A stretch of 64,000 bases of DNA, from assembly GCF_017873675.1 (NCBI RefSeq), contig NZ_JAGGKK010000002.1:124001-188000 (forward strand). Direction: 5' to 3'. The DNA is from Virgibacillus litoralis (GTDB taxonomy: Bacteria > Bacillota > Bacilli > Bacillales > Amphibacillaceae). Within the stretch, counting starts at the first letter, position 1; every line of letters begins with the position of its first letter. Shown here one piece after another: positions 40,205 through 48,224 of this stretch. Below the pieces are notes generated by a model. The model was not told the origin of the DNA. It did no database searches and saw nothing but the letters and a program-made list of their open reading frames with translations. The translations under genes and the position numbers were made by a program.

Positions 40205-40825
40205 TTAAACTCCATAAGCAAATTGAATTAATGCTCTTACACCGATATAGCTGATAGCCAAAAAGACGAGCAATGTTGCATATGTAACAATCTTTTGTGA
40301 CTTCGGTGATTGTGTAATGCCCCAAGATACTAGGAAGCTCCATAGTCCATTAGCAAAATGGAATGTAGTAGAGATTACACCCAGGATGTAAAACCAGAAC
40401 ATTACAGGATTAGAAAGAATGTTTTCCATTAGACTGTAGTCCAAATCTGCGTTGCCCATGCCAATTTGTACACGTGTTTCCCAGACATGCCACGCAATAA
40501 AAACAAATGTAATTATACCTGTTACACGTTGCAAATAAAACATCCAGTTACGGAAATAACCATATCGTTTTGTGTTGTTTTTTGTAACAAATACAATATA
40601 AACCCCTAAGATTGCATGGAACAAAATTGGAAGGAATATAATAAAAATCTCCAATACTAACCTAAATGGTAAGTCATGCATAAAACCTGCTGCTTTATTA
40701 AAACTTTCTTCACCATATACAGCAAAATGATTTACAACCAAGTGTTGAACCAAGAAAATTCCAATTGGTATTACCCCTAACAGGGAATGGAGTCTACGAT
40801 AAAAAAACTCACGATGTTCTACCAT
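40205..40825 (-). CDS. sdhC: Succinate dehydrogenase cytochrome b558 subunit
   Basis: Anchors the complex in the membrane and passes electrons to menaquinone through two haems. A 206-residue protein with five spans and haem-ligand candidates H in SLLGVIPIGIFLVQHLVVNH (about 28), LFHAILG (about 70), FIAWHVWETR (about 113) and STTFHFANGLW (about 155). It belongs to the Bacillus five-helix SdhC family. It is the first gene of sdhCAB, with a good promoter about 100 bases upstream. Confidence 0.95.
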   Translation of the reverse strand: MVEHREFFYRRLHSLLGVIPIGIFLVQHLVVNHFAVYGEESFNKAAGFMHDLPFRLVLEIFIIFLPILFHAILGVYIVFVTKNNTKRYGYFRNWMFYLQRVTGIITFVFIAWHVWETRVQIGMGNADLDYSLMENILSNPVMFWFYILGVISTTFHFANGLWSFLVSWGITQSPKSQKIVTYATLLVFLAISYIGVRALIQFAYGV

Positions 40826-40882
40826 GTGTTACCCCCCTCAGTTATTATGTTATATTATTCTTAGTAATGCACAAGATTTTAT

Positions 40883-40902
40883 GACAATATTTTTTTATTG
40901 TC
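40883..40902. promoter_or_regulatory. Palindrome in the sdhC leader
   Basis: GACAATA and TATTGTC form a perfect 7-base inverted repeat with a 6-T centre. It lies about 25-45 bases after the predicted sdh transcript start. It could be an operator or a leader hairpin; no known regulator is assigned. Confidence 0.45.
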
Positions 40903-40929
40903 CAAAAATGTACAATTTATGACATATTT

Positions 40930-40958
40930 ATTGTACTTCTAACTGTATAAAGCGTCAA
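40930..40958 (-). promoter_or_regulatory. SigA promoter of sdhCAB
   Basis: On the minus strand TTGACG (40953-40958) and TACAAT (40930-40935) are 17 bases apart, leaving a leader of about 100 bases before sdhC. Confidence 0.75.
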
Positions 40959-41248
40959 GAAAAGGAGGCACTTTATTTTAATATGTGATATATCTAATTT
41001 TTTTGAATAATTATACTTTAGATTCAGCTGTTTTTTTCAGGCAACGGCTTTTACAGGTAGTAAATTTAGACTGCGACACAATTTTAATTTTATATGGTGA
41101 TCCCATTTTTTGTTCTAAAGATTGTTGGGTGCTTAGATTCGTTCCAAAGCGGTGTCATAGTACTAAAATTATTTTTTCAACTTATGACGCAGTTTATATT
41201 CATAGCAATTAAGTCTTATAAAACATCCTTGAATTTTTATTGGGATAC

Positions 41249-41277
41249 TTGCACAATAAGCAATTTATATAGATAAT
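41249..41277 (+). promoter_or_regulatory. SigA promoter of yslB
   Basis: TTGCAC (41249-41254) and GATAAT (41272-41277) are 17 bases apart, about 80 bases before the yslB start. Confidence 0.55.
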
Positions 41278-41360
41278 AAAACTAGTAAACTACAAGATAA
41301 TCTCGAACATCGTGACCAGAGTATTTGTGAGTTGGTTACTGATAGGAAAGGATGACATCA

Positions 41361-41801
41361 ATGTCAAAAAAACACAAAGCCATGTCTGTTTCACTTCTGG
41401 ATGAACTCCATACATCTGGTGCCGGGTATGACGTAATCAGGTATATAGGTTTACCTGAGTTATTAGGGACTGAATCAGGCACACTTCTCTACTTCATGGG
41501 TAAAAATATTGCTAGAAAACTAGAAATACAGTCCATAACCGATATCATTTTTGCGTTTGATAAATTAGGTTGGGGCAAATTGGAACTTGTTAAGGAAAAA
41601 AAGAAAGAACTTATTTTTCACTTAATGGCTGACTCAGTAGTATACAGATTAAATGCACCATTCGAGACGGATTTCCGTTTGGAAGCTGGTTTTTTAGCTG
41701 AAGCTATCCAAAATATCAAACAGGTGCCAAGTGAATGTACAGAAGAAATACATAAAAAAATCCACCAAGTAGAATTCTCAGTGGTTTATACAGATTTTTA
41801 A
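41361..41801 (+). CDS. yslB: YslB-like protein (DUF2507)
   Basis: A 146-residue soluble protein with a V4R-like compact fold suggested by RYIGLPELLGTESGTLLYFMGKNIARKL and a hydrophobic C-terminal half with LRLEAGFLAEAIQ-like sequence (here FRLEAGFLAEAIQNI). It matches the B. subtilis YslB family, of unknown function, beside sdhC. ATG 41361 is preferred since GGAAAGGATG overlaps an ATG at 41352 and serves as its ribosome site. B. subtilis has lysC between yslB and uvrC; it is absent here. Confidence 0.85.
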   Translation: MSKKHKAMSVSLLDELHTSGAGYDVIRYIGLPELLGTESGTLLYFMGKNIARKLEIQSITDIIFAFDKLGWGKLELVKEKKKELIFHLMADSVVYRLNAPFETDFRLEAGFLAEAIQNIKQVPSECTEEIHKKIHQVEFSVVYTDF

Positions 41802-41804
41802 AAA

Positions 41805-41898
41805 TCGCAAGCTCCTGTTTAGCGATGTATGGTTTACGACCAAGCATCACGGGTTAGATGGCGTTACTACGCTAAGTGGCAGTTTAAATCAAATCTTC
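41805..41898 (+). repeat. Intergenic repeat family B, copy 3 (partial)
   Basis: CGCAAGCTCCTGTTTAGCGA and the following ATGGTTTACGACCAAGCATCACGGG, then GGCGTTACTACGCTAAGTGGCAGTTT, align with the first half of 32032-32130 but are more diverged. It begins right after the yslB stop. Confidence 0.65.
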
Positions 41899-41975
41899 CT
41901 TAGAAGATAGATTTGGACACGACTAACTCGACAATTCAGTAACTATATCATATATAGCTTCCTAGAACAGGAATT

Positions 41976-42007
41976 GAAGCGAAACAATAATAGATTTGTT
42001 TCGCTTC
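41976..42007. terminator. Terminator between yslB and uvrC
   Basis: GAAGCGAAACA (41976-41986) and TGTTTCGCTTC (41997-42007) form a perfect 11-pair stem with a 10-base loop, next to the uvrC stop. It can serve both convergent genes. Confidence 0.8.
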
Positions 42008-43792
42008 TTATTTTTCGTTTTCACTCTTTAGATGATGTAATATAATTTCAGCAATATTTGCTGGTATACCTAATTTTGTTAAATCGGGTAATGAAGCATT
42101 TCTTATTTCAGTTACTGATTTAAAATGCGTCAACAATAACCTTCTTCTTTTTTCACCCACTCCTGGAATCTTATCAAGTTCCGATTGAAATAAACCCTTT
42201 CCACGAAGCTGTCTATGAAAAGAAATTGCAAATCGATGTACTTCATCCTGTATGCGCTGTACAAGGTAAAACTCTTGAGACTGTCTGGACAATGGTATTA
42301 CTGCCGGTGGGAAACGATACAGTAATTCACTTGTCTTATGTTTGTCATCTTTTGCCAAACCACATAAAGGAATATCCAATCCTAGTTCATTTTCCAAAAC
42401 ATCAAGTGCAGCACTCATTTGACCTTTGCCACCATCTACAATAATTAAGTCTGGTAATGGAAGGTTTTCCTTTAGGACCCTTTTGTAGCGACGACGAATT
42501 ACTTCACGCATTGTTTCATAATCGTCAGGTCCTTTTACATCTTTGATCTTATATTTACGATACTCTTTTTTGTTTGGACGACCATCAATAAATACAACCA
42601 TTGCCGAAACAGGATCTGTCCCTTGTATATTGGAGTTATCAAATGCTTCAATACGGTGGGGCATCTCAATTTGAAGAGCTTCACCTAATTTTTCTACTGC
42701 TAATATGGTTCTTTCTTCATTCCGTTCAATGATTGAGAATTTTTCCTCTAACGCGATTGTTGCGTTTTTCATGGCTAATTCTACAAGCTCTTTCTTTCTC
42801 CCTCGAAACGGTGTGTGCACATCAATGTCTAATAGTTCGCTTAGTAATGTAGTATCCGTTCCAATAGGCACTAGTAATTGTTTTGGCTTCAGATGCTGCT
42901 GGTGCAAATAAAACCTACCTATAAAGCTAATAAAAGTGTCAGATGGATCATCAAAAAATGGGAATATCGACACATCACGTTCAATTAATTTTCCCTGTCT
43001 CACAAAAAATACTTGGATACACATCCAGCCTTTATCATAACTATACCCAAAAATATCACGATCAACTTGATCATTTAATGTCATTCTTTGCTGCTCCATC
43101 ACGACCTCAATATGCTGAATCTGATCGCGTAACTCTTTTGCTCGTTCAAAGTTTTGCTTTTCGCTTGCTTCGTGCATTTTGGTTTTTAAATCTCTTTTTA
43201 TTTCTTTATGTCCCCCGTGCAAAAAGGTACTTACGCTCTGTGTTATTTTATTATACGTATCCTCTGATGCTGGGCTTTCGCTGCATGCAAGGCACTGACC
43301 CATATGATAATACAAGCAAACACGACCTGGGGGATTATTACATTTGCGCAATGGGTATAATCGATCGAGAAGTTTCTTGGTTTCTCGGGCAGCAAGTACG
43401 TTTGGATATGGTCCAAAATACTTCCCTTTATCTTTCTTAACCTTACGTACAATTAGCAGCCTTGGATGCCTTTCAGCAGTAATCTTTAAGTATGGATATG
43501 ATTTATCATCTTTCAATAATACGTTATATTTTGGGTCATACTTTTTTATTAAATTCATTTCTAAAATTAGTGCTTCAATTTCAGAAGTAGTCACAATGTA
43601 CTCAAAATCCACTATTTCAAGCACTAAACGTTGCGTCTTCTTATCATTTGCTCCAGTAAAATAAGACCTAACTCTATTACGTAATAATTTAGATTTTCCA
43701 ACATATATTATCGTATCGTTCTTGTCCTTCATTAAGTAACATCCAGGCTGCGACGGAAGAACAGCCAACTTTTCGTTTATCTGTTGATTCAT
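42008..43792 (-). CDS. uvrC: Excinuclease ABC subunit C
   Basis: Makes both incisions in nucleotide excision repair with UvrB. It has an N-terminal GIY-YIG nuclease ([26 protein letters not shown], with the first block split as PGCYLMK and IYVGK), a cysteine cluster [20 protein letters not shown] near 145-165, a UVR motif (about 205-235), the RNase H-like C-terminal nuclease, and a final helix-hairpin-helix ([13 protein letters not shown]). ATG 43792 gives the family start [13 protein letters not shown]. An upstream ATG at 43804 sits too close to AAGGG. Confidence 0.96.
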   Translation of the reverse strand: MNQQINEKLAVLPSQPGCYLMKDKNDTIIYVGKSKLLRNRVRSYFTGANDKKTQRLVLEIVDFEYIVTTSEIEALILEMNLIKKYDPKYNVLLKDDKSYPYLKITAERHPRLLIVRKVKKDKGKYFGPYPNVLAARETKKLLDRLYPLRKCNNPPGRVCLYYHMGQCLACSESPASEDTYNKITQSVSTFLHGGHKEIKRDLKTKMHEASEKQNFERAKELRDQIQHIEVVMEQQRMTLNDQVDRDIFGYSYDKGWMCIQVFFVRQGKLIERDVSIFPFFDDPSDTFISFIGRFYLHQQHLKPKQLLVPIGTDTTLLSELLDIDVHTPFRGRKKELVELAMKNATIALEEKFSIIERNEERTILAVEKLGEALQIEMPHRIEAFDNSNIQGTDPVSAMVVFIDGRPNKKEYRKYKIKDVKGPDDYETMREVIRRRYKRVLKENLPLPDLIIVDGGKGQMSAALDVLENELGLDIPLCGLAKDDKHKTSELLYRFPPAVIPLSRQSQEFYLVQRIQDEVHRFAISFHRQLRGKGLFQSELDKIPGVGEKRRRLLLTHFKSVTEIRNASLPDLTKLGIPANIAEIILHHLKSENEK

Positions 43793-43893
43793 AATCAAAT
43801 TCATCCCTTATAAAATGTGTTCAAATGGTTTTTGAACATCTGCTTTTATTTATAAATTAGCTAGGTAAAATATATGTATTTCTTACTATAAAG

Positions 43894-43926
43894 AAACCCC
43901 CTGTTACAAAAAAGCAACAAGGGATT
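43894..43926 (-). terminator. Terminator of trxA
   Basis: On the minus strand CCCTTGTTGC pairs imperfectly with GTAACAGGGGG around a T-rich loop, about 35 bases after the trxA stop. Confidence 0.65.
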
Positions 43927-43960
43927 CACAGTACTGTTTATTATACTATTTAACATTTAT

Positions 43961-44275
43961 TTATGCATGTTTGTTAACTAGTTCTACTAGTGCTTCCTTA
44001 GGTTGAAAACCAACAACCTGGTCAACTACATTGCCATCTTTAAATAGTAATAATGTTGGGATACTCATGACACCGTATTTACCAGCTGTTTCTTGATTTT
44101 CGTCCACATCTAGTTTTACAATTGATACTTTATCTTCCATTTCACCATCAATTTCTTCTAATACTGGTGCAATCATTTTACAAGGTCCACACCATGGAGC
44201 CCAAAAGTCAGCTAAAACTAGGCCTTCTGATGTCTCTTTAGTAAAATTCTGATCTGTAACATGAACAATTGCCAT
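43961..44275 (-). CDS. trxA: Thioredoxin
   Basis: A 104-residue cytosolic dithiol reductant. The active site is WCGPCK in [14 protein letters not shown] (about 24-37), and the cis-proline is in [12 protein letters not shown] (about 72-83). ATG 44275 is chosen because GAGGAGG lies 7 bases upstream; the ATG at 44281 is inside that spacing. It is near etfA and uvrC, as in B. subtilis. Confidence 0.97.
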   Translation of the reverse strand: MAIVHVTDQNFTKETSEGLVLADFWAPWCGPCKMIAPVLEEIDGEMEDKVSIVKLDVDENQETAGKYGVMSIPTLLLFKDGNVVDQVVGFQPKEALVELVNKHA

Positions 44276-44438
44276 TTTCATTCCTCCTCAATCAAGCTTT
44301 AAATAGAGTATATCATCGTTAGTATTTCCTTGCGAATAGTTTGCTTATACACAATATTCTTTTGTACAATTTGCTGTTTATTAACCCTCGTTTTTGATAT
44401 AAAATGCGAGGTAACTGCTGGAATAATCTTTATAAACT

Positions 44439-44581
44439 CTAGTCCCCCGTCCGGGGTCGTTACGGGCGGATGCGCACCTTAGGGCACGGCCTCAGCCTCC
44501 GTTGCGAAAAACACTCTGCGGGGTATCTTCGGACACGTGCTATTTCCGCAGGAGTCACCGCCCTCCGCTCACCCGGACTAG
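44439..44581. repeat. GC-rich element with terminal inverted repeats
   Basis: CTAGTCC (44439-44445) and GGACTAG (44575-44581) bound 143 bases of GC-rich sequence that contrast with AT-rich surroundings. Internal blocks CCGTCCGGGG and AGGAGTCACCGCCCTCCGCTCA allow strong folding. No protein is encoded, so it could be a non-autonomous mobile element. Confidence 0.6.
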
Positions 44582-44629
44582 TGCAGTGCTGTCATACATT
44601 TATTCTATAGCGATTTCTACTCGAGTCAA

Positions 44630-44801
44630 CAGCGGAGGAAATACACGTAGACTCCTGTGGAAGCTTGGGCATAGATGAGACTACGCAGCGACGCAGGAGC
44701 AAGGAGGCTCAAAAGTCGCCCTTGGTGCGCGAAGTGTATTTCCGAAGCGGCATAATAAGCACACAAGTTTTTAAAAAGTATTTCGCAGTTTATATCAACT
44801 G
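44630..44801 (+). repeat. Intergenic repeat family A, copy 2
   Basis: Matches 12026-12197 in reverse complement. It begins AGCGGAGGAAATACACGTAG and ends with a TTTTTAAAAAGTA block and CAGTTTATATCAACTG. It follows the 143-bp inverted-end element by about 50 bases. Confidence 0.85.
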
Positions 44802-44885
44802 TGTCTAAAACTTATTGTTTGGAAAAAGCAGCAATCTTTTAGAAAACAGTCATACATTAATAAGTTTCTTTCGTAAGCGAAGTAA

Positions 44886-44914
44886 AAGACCTGATCAAGC
44901 TTTGATCAGGTCTT
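44886..44914 (-). terminator. Terminator of the fadR-fadB-etfBA operon
   Basis: AAGACCTGATCAAG and CTTTGATCAGGTCTT form a near-perfect stem, with TTTTAC following on the minus strand, 9 bases after the etfA stop. Confidence 0.85.
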
Positions 44915-44922
44915 CAAACAAT

Positions 44923-45894
44923 CTATTTCAATTTCTTAACTTCTTCTATTAGCTTTGGAACTACATCAAATAAGTCTCCAACAATACCGTAATCAGCAAC
45001 ATTAAAGATATTTGATTCTGGATCTTTGTTAATAGCTACGATTACTTTTGAGTTAGACATACCAGCCAAATGCTGTATAGCACCAGAAATACCTACAGCA
45101 ATATATAAGTCGGGTGTAACAACTTTCCCTGTTTGACCAATTTGAAGTGCATAATCACAATATTCCGCATCACATGCACCACGTGAAGCTCCAACTGCTC
45201 CACCTAAAACATCCGCTAATTCATATAGTGGTTTAAAGCCTTCCTCACTCTTTACACCACGGCCACCCGCAATAATAACGTTTGCTTCTGATAGATCTAC
45301 GCCTTCTGAAGCTTTGCGAATAACCTCTTTTATTACAGTACGAATATTAGCAATATCCACTTCTTTTGTATTAACGTCACCAGAGCGAGATTCATCACGC
45401 TCTAATGCAGGAATATTATTAGGACGGATTGTAGCAAACGTTAAACCACTTGAAATAGTTTTCTTTTCAAATGCTTTACCAGAATATATTGGTCGAATAA
45501 ATACTGCTTTATCACCTTCAACCTCTATTTCCGTCGCATCTGAAATTAGGCCAGTTTCTAATTTACTTGCTAACTTAGGTGTTAGGTCTTTTCCTATAGC
45601 TGTATGGCCCATTATTATTCCATTTGGTGACTCATCATCAATAACCGGCAGGATTGCCTGACCATACCCCTCCGATGTATACGCCTCTAATTCATCATGC
45701 TGGACAGTTACAACACGATCTGCACCATAATAAATCATTTCCTGTGCTTGGGTATCCAAGTCATCATTACCACACAGTACTCCAACAATTTCTCCGTCGG
45801 AATTTATTTTTTTTGCTGCTGCAATTGCTTCAAATGTTACATTACGTAACACTCCATCTCTTGCTTCGCCTATAACTAGTAATTTATCACTCAT
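44923..45894 (-). CDS. etfA: Electron transfer flavoprotein alpha subunit
   Basis: With EtfB takes electrons from acyl-CoA dehydrogenases. The FAD-binding C-terminal half shows VIIAGGRGVKSEEGF (about 208-222), GGAVGASRGACDAEYC, QIGQTGKVVTPDLYIAVGISGAIQH (the ETF signature, about 255-280, read in two halves QIGQTGKVV and PDLYIAVGISGA) and SKVIVAINKDPESNIF. 323 residues. It follows etfB by 27 bases. Confidence 0.96.
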   Translation of the reverse strand: MSDKLLVIGEARDGVLRNVTFEAIAAAKKINSDGEIVGVLCGNDDLDTQAQEMIYYGADRVVTVQHDELEAYTSEGYGQAILPVIDDESPNGIIMGHTAIGKDLTPKLASKLETGLISDATEIEVEGDKAVFIRPIYSGKAFEKKTISSGLTFATIRPNNIPALERDESRSGDVNTKEVDIANIRTVIKEVIRKASEGVDLSEANVIIAGGRGVKSEEGFKPLYELADVLGGAVGASRGACDAEYCDYALQIGQTGKVVTPDLYIAVGISGAIQHLAGMSNSKVIVAINKDPESNIFNVADYGIVGDLFDVVPKLIEEVKKLK

Positions 45895-45921
45895 GTGTTT
45901 TCTCCTTTCTGTAGTAAAGGT

Positions 45922-46695
45922 TTACAGTACTTTTGCATCATTTTTTAATAAAGAAACTAGTTCTTGAACCTGATCGTCTATCTCACCCTCAAGAACTCTG
46001 CCGGCTTCTTTTTCTGGTGGCAGAAATATATCGACTGTATTTGTTTTTGCTTCAACGTCTTCTTCTTCCAAGTCAAGGTCATCAATTTCCAATTCCTCTA
46101 ATGGCTTCTTCTTCGCTTTCATAATCCCTGGAAGAGAAGGATATCTTGGGTCATTTAGACCTTGCTGACATGTTACAAGAACAGGAAGACTTGTCTCAAT
46201 TTTTTCCACGTCACCTTCTACATCTTTATCGATTTTTACTGTGTCGCCATCGATCTCCAATGCAGTAATCGTAGTAATGTAAGGAATTCCCAGACTTTCT
46301 GCAAGTCTTGGTCCAACTTGACCGCTTGCTTCGTCAATGGCAACATTACCTGCAAGAATTAAATCTGCTTCCTTATCTTCAAAGTAAGTTTGTAAAATTT
46401 TAGCTGTTGTAAACTGATCTCCATCTTCAAGATCATCTTCAGTATTAATTAGTACAGCTTTATCTGCACCCATAGCTAATGCAGTGCGTAATTGTTTTTC
46501 GGAGTCTTCATCGCCTACCGTAACAACCGTCACTTCGCCACCATGAGCGTCTTTCTGTTTAATTGCTTCTTCTACTGCATATTCATCATATGGATTAATA
46601 ATGTATTCAGCACCATCATCTTCAATTCGTCCATTTGAAACAGCAATTTTTTCTTCTGTATCAAATGTCTTTTTTAACAATACATATATGTTCAT
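45922..46695 (-). CDS. etfB: Electron transfer flavoprotein beta subunit
   Basis: The partner of EtfA that binds AMP. The 257-residue protein opens MNIYVLLKKTFDTEEKI, has the adenine-binding stretch ALAMGADKAVLI (about 72-83) and LILAGNVAIDEASGQVGP (about 110-127), and the ETF beta signature around LPVLVTCQQGLNDPRYPSLP. It is 20 bases after fadB in the same operon. Confidence 0.96.
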   Translation of the reverse strand: MNIYVLLKKTFDTEEKIAVSNGRIEDDGAEYIINPYDEYAVEEAIKQKDAHGGEVTVVTVGDEDSEKQLRTALAMGADKAVLINTEDDLEDGDQFTTAKILQTYFEDKEADLILAGNVAIDEASGQVGPRLAESLGIPYITTITALEIDGDTVKIDKDVEGDVEKIETSLPVLVTCQQGLNDPRYPSLPGIMKAKKKPLEELEIDDLDLEEEDVEAKTNTVDIFLPPEKEAGRVLEGEIDDQVQELVSLLKNDAKVL

Positions 46696-46715
46696 TTGTG
46701 ATATCCTCCTTTAAA

Positions 46716-47489
46716 CTATTTATCTTGGAAGTTAGGTTTGCGCTTCTCTATAAAAGCCTGCACACCTTCTTTTGCATCCTCAGAACCAAAAATCTTACCA
46801 AATGCTTGTGCTTCCTCATGAACACCTTGTGAAAACTGTTCTGTTTTTGAGTAAGGAATCAAATGCATTATATTATTGATTGTTGGTTTACTTTTTGCTG
46901 CAATTGCTTCGGCAAGCTTAGTCGCTGCATTAAAGACTTCTTCTTCCTTTACTGCCTGATTCGCTAGACCAAACGCTTTAGCTTCTGTTCCGCTAATGGG
47001 TTGGCCGCTCAAAATCATTTCATATGCTTTCGCTGTTCCAACATAATGCGGCAAGCGCTGAGTACCAGCAAATCCTGGGATAATACCCAGTGTTAATTCA
47101 GGTAAGCCCAGCTTTGCATTCTCTGAAACTATTCGAATATGGCAGGCCATTGAAAGTTCCAATCCTCCACCTAATGCTGCACCATGTATAGCAGCAATGA
47201 CTGGTATTGGGTAGTGCTCAATTCGATTAAACAACGCTTGACCTTTTTCTGCCAACGCTTGGTAATCTGAAGCGTTTTGCAAGGATGTGAATTCCTTAAT
47301 ATCTGCACCTGCTGAGAAGAATTTTCCTTCTCCATGTAAAATTATTGCTTTTATATTGTTATCGTTTTCAATTTCGTCCAGCTTTTCACTCAAATCGTTT
47401 AATAGATTGCTAGATAATGCGTTGGCTGGTGGGCTCTGAATAGTTAAAATTGCAACGTTCTTCTTTGTTTCATACGTTAGTGTCCCCAA
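46716..47489 (-). CDS. fadB: Enoyl-CoA hydratase
   Basis: Hydrates trans-2-enoyl-CoA in beta-oxidation. The 257-residue crotonase-fold protein shows the oxyanion hole at FFSAGADIKEF (about 57-67) and the catalytic glutamates in HGAALGGGLELSMAC (about 101-115) and LPELTLGIIPGFAGTQ (about 130-145). It follows fadR by a single base pair, so both come from one transcript. In B. subtilis the gene in this position is fadB. Confidence 0.94.
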   Translation of the reverse strand: MGTLTYETKKNVAILTIQSPPANALSSNLLNDLSEKLDEIENDNNIKAIILHGEGKFFSAGADIKEFTSLQNASDYQALAEKGQALFNRIEHYPIPVIAAIHGAALGGGLELSMACHIRIVSENAKLGLPELTLGIIPGFAGTQRLPHYVGTAKAYEMILSGQPISGTEAKAFGLANQAVKEEEVFNAATKLAEAIAAKSKPTINNIMHLIPYSKTEQFSQGVHEEAQAFGKIFGSEDAKEGVQAFIEKRKPNFQDK

Positions 47490-47490
47490 T

Positions 47491-48093
47491 TCAATCCTCC
47501 TTTACTACTTCTTTAACGGAAAGTCCATTTATAATTAATGTATGGACATCCGAAGTCTGTTTAACTAAATCATACCTTTGTTCTTTCATAACCCAGTTTG
47601 TAACTATTTCATCCAGGGTACCAAAAATCATTTGCCGGACAAGAGGAATATTTAAATCGTCCCGAAATATCTTTTCTTCGGTCCCTTCTTTAATTATATC
47701 ATCAATTACAACTAAATACGGTTTTAAAACTTCATTTATCTTCATCCGTAATGCTGTATTTGACTGTCTTAATTCCAATTGCGTAACAATAGCTAAGTGA
47801 TGATCATTTGCAAGCTGCAGAAAATGCATTTCAATTAGCGTTCGCAGTTTTTCATCTGCATTTTGTTTCTCATTGATGCTGGAAGCAATCTGTTCGATAA
47901 ACTGTCCCATTTTTTCTTCAAAAACAGATACAAGAATATCTTCCTTATTTTTAAAATAAAGATAGATTGTTCCGTCAGCTACTCCTGCTTTTTTGGCAAT
48001 TTTTGATACTTGTGAAGCATGATACCCATTATCCGCAATTGTCTCAACAGCTGCCTCGATAATTTGTTTGTACTTCGGTCTGTTTTTTCTCAT
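47491..48093 (-). CDS. fadR: TetR-family fatty-acid degradation repressor FadR
   Basis: A 200-residue TetR repressor expected to release DNA on binding long-chain acyl-CoA. The N-terminal helix-turn-helix is IIEAAVETIADNGYHASQVSKIA with TIYLYFKNKEDIL (about 10-55); the C-terminal domain binds ligand. ATG 48093 follows AAGGAGA with 7-base spacing. A perfect FadR-type palindrome lies about 40 bases upstream next to a strong promoter, so it probably represses itself and fadB-etfBA. Confidence 0.93.
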   Translation of the reverse strand: MRKNRPKYKQIIEAAVETIADNGYHASQVSKIAKKAGVADGTIYLYFKNKEDILVSVFEEKMGQFIEQIASSINEKQNADEKLRTLIEMHFLQLANDHHLAIVTQLELRQSNTALRMKINEVLKPYLVVIDDIIKEGTEEKIFRDDLNIPLVRQMIFGTLDEIVTNWVMKEQRYDLVKQTSDVHTLIINGLSVKEVVKED

Positions 48094-48129
48094 GATAATC
48101 TCCTTAGCATATACCTCTTGCTCACAAAC

Positions 48130-48147
48130 TGAATGAATGGTCATTCA
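48130..48147. promoter_or_regulatory. FadR operator
   Basis: TGAATGAATGGTCATTCA is a perfect match to the Bacillus FadR consensus TGAATGA-N4-TCATTCA. It sits 5-22 bases downstream of the -10 box of the fadR promoter, a position suited to repression. Confidence 0.85.
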
Positions 48148-48152
48148 TGTTA

Positions 48153-48181
48153 ATTGTACAAAGTCTCATTTATAATGTCAA
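48153..48181 (-). promoter_or_regulatory. SigA promoter of fadR-fadB-etfBA
   Basis: On the minus strand TTGACA (48176-48181), 17 bases, TACAAT (48153-48158): a near-consensus promoter reading into fadR. Confidence 0.8.
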
Positions 48182-48224
48182 TATAAAGCTTGTACAATAA
48201 TTATACGAAAAGAGAGCATTATGC

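Larger units (their letters stand above)
40826..41350. other. Divergent region between sdhC and yslB
   Basis: About 520 bases holding the sdh promoter and leader palindrome, the yslB promoter and, between 40980 and 41220, AT-rich sequence with no supported gene. A GTG-started frame at 40985-41212 has AAGGAGG too far upstream (about 19 bases) and no recognisable product. Confidence 0.55.
44282..44922. other. Repeat-rich region between etfA and trxA
   Basis: About 640 bases. It contains the trxA leader (about 44280-44400), the 143-bp element with inverted ends, a family A repeat and the etfA terminator. No gene is supported. Confidence 0.6.

Noticed and set aside
40985-41212. Plus-strand 75-residue frame, and a second small frame at 41094-41276
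   Set aside because: The AAGGAGG upstream is about 19 bases away, too far, and the product shows no domain; AT-rich chance frames are likely.
42943-43440. 165-residue plus-strand frame inside uvrC
   Set aside because: Antisense to well-conserved uvrC codons; the longest of the shadow frames but without a start signal.
44439-44801. Insertion sequence with transposase
   Set aside because: The GC-rich blocks contain no open frame of useful length, so only non-autonomous elements can be claimed.
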